From: Anas platyrhynchos
Lineage: Eukaryota; Chordata; Aves; Anseriformes; Anatidae
DNA: 64,000 nucleotides
Direction: 5' to 3'
Assembly: GCF_047663525.1 (NCBI RefSeq)
Contig: NC_092597.1
Span: 23,690,501-23,754,500 of the forward strand
Shown here: one piece after another, positions 63,701-64,000 of the stretch
How positions within the stretch are numbered: the first letter of the stretch is position 1
How the letters are laid out: the number at the start of each line of letters is the position of its first letter
Notes under the pieces: generated by a model
Databases searched by the model: none
Seen by the model: the letters and a program-made list of their open reading frames with translations, nothing else
What the model was told of the DNA's origin: nothing
Position numbers and translations under genes: made by a program

Positions 63701-63923
63701 CCTAATATGAAGCACCCAAACATTAAGCACCCAACCACGACCGCATCCCAGCGATTGTGCCCGGCGGGGCTCCCTCACCCAGGTAGGCACCGTGGTTCTT
63801 CAGCTCCTCGGGGAACTCCTGGAGGTAGGACTCGCGCAGTGGGATCACCTTCCCGCTGCTGGTCTCCTTCAGCACGGCCCCGTTCCAGTCGTAGGCACCC
63901 ACAGCCCCCAGCAGGATCCCATC
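48651..63923 (-). CDS. ITGA11: ITGA11, integrin alpha-11 (C-terminal 809 residues, 20 exons)
   Basis: Alpha chain of integrin alpha11-beta1, a fibroblast receptor for fibrillar collagen (family knowledge). Twenty exons with agreeing phases, taken as 11-30 of the usual 30, run from 63923 down to 48651. Visible in order: the later FG-GAP propeller blades with calcium loops DVNGDGVTD, DLNQDSYND and DMNEDGLVD; thigh and calf domains with VPFWNGCNEDEHCVPDLVLD, VAVEATLENRGENAYSTVLN and VCNVSYPFFRAKAK; the membrane helix IPIWIILGSTLGGLLLLALL; and a GFFKS tail ending AKVLE. The signal peptide, first blades and inserted I domain are off the right edge. Matches to remembered alpha-11 sequence and adjacency to FEM1B exclude ITGA10 or ITGA1. 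Introns are short and GC-rich, with two striking tandem repeats next to splice donors. Confidence 0.97.
49062..49175 (-). CDS. ITGA11: ITGA11 exon 29 (transmembrane helix)
   Basis: Reads ITFEISKPEESQ then the membrane helix from IPIWIILGSTLGG to LVLALWK; donor GTGAGC. Confidence 0.97.
49397..49492 (-). CDS. ITGA11: ITGA11 exon 28
   Basis: Reads LKFKSLKLTTNAALQRRFGS then PFVFREEDPSRQ; 32 codons. Confidence 0.95.
49823..49933 (-). CDS. ITGA11: ITGA11 exon 27
   Basis: Reads NHSNSDVVSIDCNVKLAPNE to LWMKSLKA; donor GTAAGT. Confidence 0.95.
50116..50202 (-). CDS. ITGA11: ITGA11 exon 26
   Basis: Reads ENTTCNVWGNTTDYRSTPTE to LSRTPLL; two N-glycosylation sequons. Confidence 0.94.
50860..50967 (-). 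CDS. ITGA11: ITGA11 exon 25 (calf-2)
   Basis: Reads NLGFFPVEGVTIKLTVPVAT to LTEFVVDQ; donor GTAGGA. Confidence 0.95.
51056..51146 (-). CDS. ITGA11: ITGA11 exon 24 (calf-2)
   Basis: Reads ASSLDYYEIKSNSSLERYDS then IGPPFHCTFK; donor GTAAAG. Confidence 0.95.
52265..52354 (-). CDS. ITGA11: ITGA11 exon 23 (calf-2)
   Basis: Reads DSEEKESTKEDNVAHLNFHL then KYEADLLFT; split codons at both ends fit the neighbours. Confidence 0.94.
53190..53266 (-). CDS. ITGA11: ITGA11 exon 22
   Basis: Reads VAFRLDFEFSKAIFLQSMEM then YLTAN; the donor GTTCAC is non-consensus, but joining it to exon 23 restores the family sequence ...SDSEEKESTKED. Confidence 0.88.
54160..54258 (-). CDS. ITGA11: ITGA11 exon 21
   Basis: Reads DDTDINIDCMSDEKHPNKRV then CNVSYPFFRAKAK; 33 codons. 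Confidence 0.95.
55448..55655 (-). CDS. ITGA11: ITGA11 exon 20 (calf-1)
   Basis: Reads EYCRRALRRAVPACSSFSLS, IESTRRRVAVEATLENRGEN to NLQFASLIPK; donor GTGCGG, weaker than usual. Confidence 0.94.
56541..56626 (-). CDS. ITGA11: ITGA11 exon 19
   Basis: Reads VPFWNGCNEDEHCVPDLVLD to SDVPSA; cysteine pair of the thigh-calf junction. Confidence 0.96.
57197..57307 (-). CDS. ITGA11: ITGA11 exon 18
   Basis: Reads DTADYVKPVTFSVDYELEHP to GPMLDDGWPTSLKVS; 37 codons. Confidence 0.96.
58054..58180 (+). repeat. Pure (CCCAT)25 pentanucleotide tract
   Basis: 127 bases without interruption; on the ITGA11 sense strand it is (GGGAT)n and begins at base 14 of the intron after exon 17. The GMGWD-type ORFs across it are artefacts. 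Confidence 0.97.
58194..58336 (-). CDS. ITGA11: ITGA11 exon 17 (thigh)
   Basis: Reads LHYNATIDERRYTPRALLDE to DRLHFHVL; its donor GTAAGT is followed after eight bases by the pentamer tract. Confidence 0.95.
59467..59633 (-). CDS. ITGA11: ITGA11 exon 16 (thigh)
   Basis: Reads SRSVVQINASIRFEPSKINI, TKDCKRNGKDATCMSAFICF to HFQTASV; donor GTAAGC. Confidence 0.95.
60293..60423 (-). CDS. ITGA11: ITGA11 exon 15 (calcium-binding blade)
   Basis: Reads RIAAADLGPGLMYFGCSIHG, DMNEDGLVDLAVGSLGNAVL; the donor is the uncommon GTTAGC. Confidence 0.94.
60966..61169 (-). CDS. ITGA11: ITGA11 exon 14 (calcium-binding blade)
   Basis: Reads NRFVSSGALGDLQGYQNSRF, AAVPDLNQDSYNDVVVGAPL and ends KKYKQ; 68 codons. 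Confidence 0.96.
61708..61848 (-). CDS. ITGA11: ITGA11 exon 13 (calcium-binding blade)
   Basis: Reads IGSYYGSEINSLDVNGDGVT to KVYVYALRE; DVNGDGVTD is a canonical integrin calcium loop. Confidence 0.96.
61987..62135 (-). CDS. ITGA11: ITGA11 exon 12 (FG-GAP blade)
   Basis: Reads YTVSSVVSTARERLYVAGAP to IHQALKGEQ; donor GTAACG. Confidence 0.95.
63081..63735 (+). repeat. AT-rich degenerate 15-bp minisatellite
   Basis: About 650 bases of units like CCCAAATATTAAGAG or CCCAAATATTAAGCA, mixed with shorter 11-bp forms (AAATATTAAGC). Ends 44 bases before the exon 11 donor in an otherwise GC-rich intron. Confidence 0.95.
63779..63923 (-). CDS. ITGA11: ITGA11 exon 11 (FG-GAP blade)
   Basis: Reads DGILLGAVGAYDWNGAVLKE to ELKNHGAYL; the acceptor is a C10 tract with CAG, the donor GTGAGG. 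Confidence 0.95.
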
Positions 63924-64000
63924 CTGGGGGGGGGGACAGCAGCCGTCGGCACAGAGCCAGAGCAAAGGCACCGAAAATCCCGTGCCAAAGCTCTGCAGGT

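Larger units (their letters stand above)
48723..63778 (-). other. ITGA11: ITGA11 introns
   Basis: Introns longer than 500 bases: 50203-50859, 51147-52264, 52355-53189, 53267-54159, 54259-55447, 55656-56540, 56627-57196, 57308-58193, 58337-59466, 59634-60292, 60424-60965, 61170-61707 and 62136-63778. Apart from the two listed tandem repeats I recognise no nested gene, RNA or transposon. Confidence 0.7.

Noticed and set aside
63081-63735. CRISPR-like array
   Set aside because: Units of 11-15 bases without unique spacers in a vertebrate intron; it is a minisatellite.

Overview
This window is vertebrate nuclear DNA, most likely from a bird. It contains five well-known protein genes with introns, in the order PIAS1 (+), CALML4 (-), CLN6 (-), FEM1B (+), ITGA11 (-). 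From general knowledge, this is the gene order of human 15q23, which corresponds to chicken chromosome 10. The bird assignment is an inference from the compact introns, the GC-rich right half, the lack of mammalian SINEs and the divergence of the proteins. Another sauropsid cannot be excluded.

Layout. Bases 1-20.9 kb hold the 3' two thirds of PIAS1: ten coding exons, then a long AT-rich 3' UTR. Its 5' end lies upstream of the window. Bases 21.7-25.7 kb hold complete CALML4 on the minus strand, tail-to-tail with PIAS1. Bases 26.2-34.4 kb hold complete CLN6, also on the minus strand and directly upstream of CALML4. Bases 34.4-36.9 kb are the intergenic gap between the divergent CLN6 and FEM1B promoters; it is filled with T-rich and G-rich repeats. 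Bases 37-43.5 kb hold complete two-exon FEM1B. Bases 43.5-47.6 kb are intergenic and contain a 42-bp tandem repeat and simple repeats. Bases 47.6-64 kb hold the last twenty coding exons of ITGA11 on the minus strand; the signal peptide, first propeller blades and I domain lie beyond the right edge.

How the genes relate. They are neighbours by ancient synteny, not by pathway. PIAS1 is a nuclear SUMO E3 ligase. CALML4 is a calmodulin-like myosin light chain. CLN6 is an ER membrane protein needed for lysosomal enzyme export. FEM1B is a substrate receptor of a CUL2 ubiquitin ligase. ITGA11 is a collagen-binding integrin alpha chain. All exon boundaries were read from frame continuity, GT/AG sites and remembered family sequences; none was checked by a search.

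I found no undescribed system. The items most worth a second look are: an arginine-rich upstream ORF overlapping the FEM1B start; a lone, perfect TFIIIC B box in the FEM1B 5' region; a pure 25-copy CCCAT tract that starts 14 bases into an ITGA11 intron and is G-quadruplex-prone on the transcribed-RNA sense strand; a 650-bp AT-rich minisatellite next to another ITGA11 splice donor; and an in-frame, good-context upstream start in CALML4.
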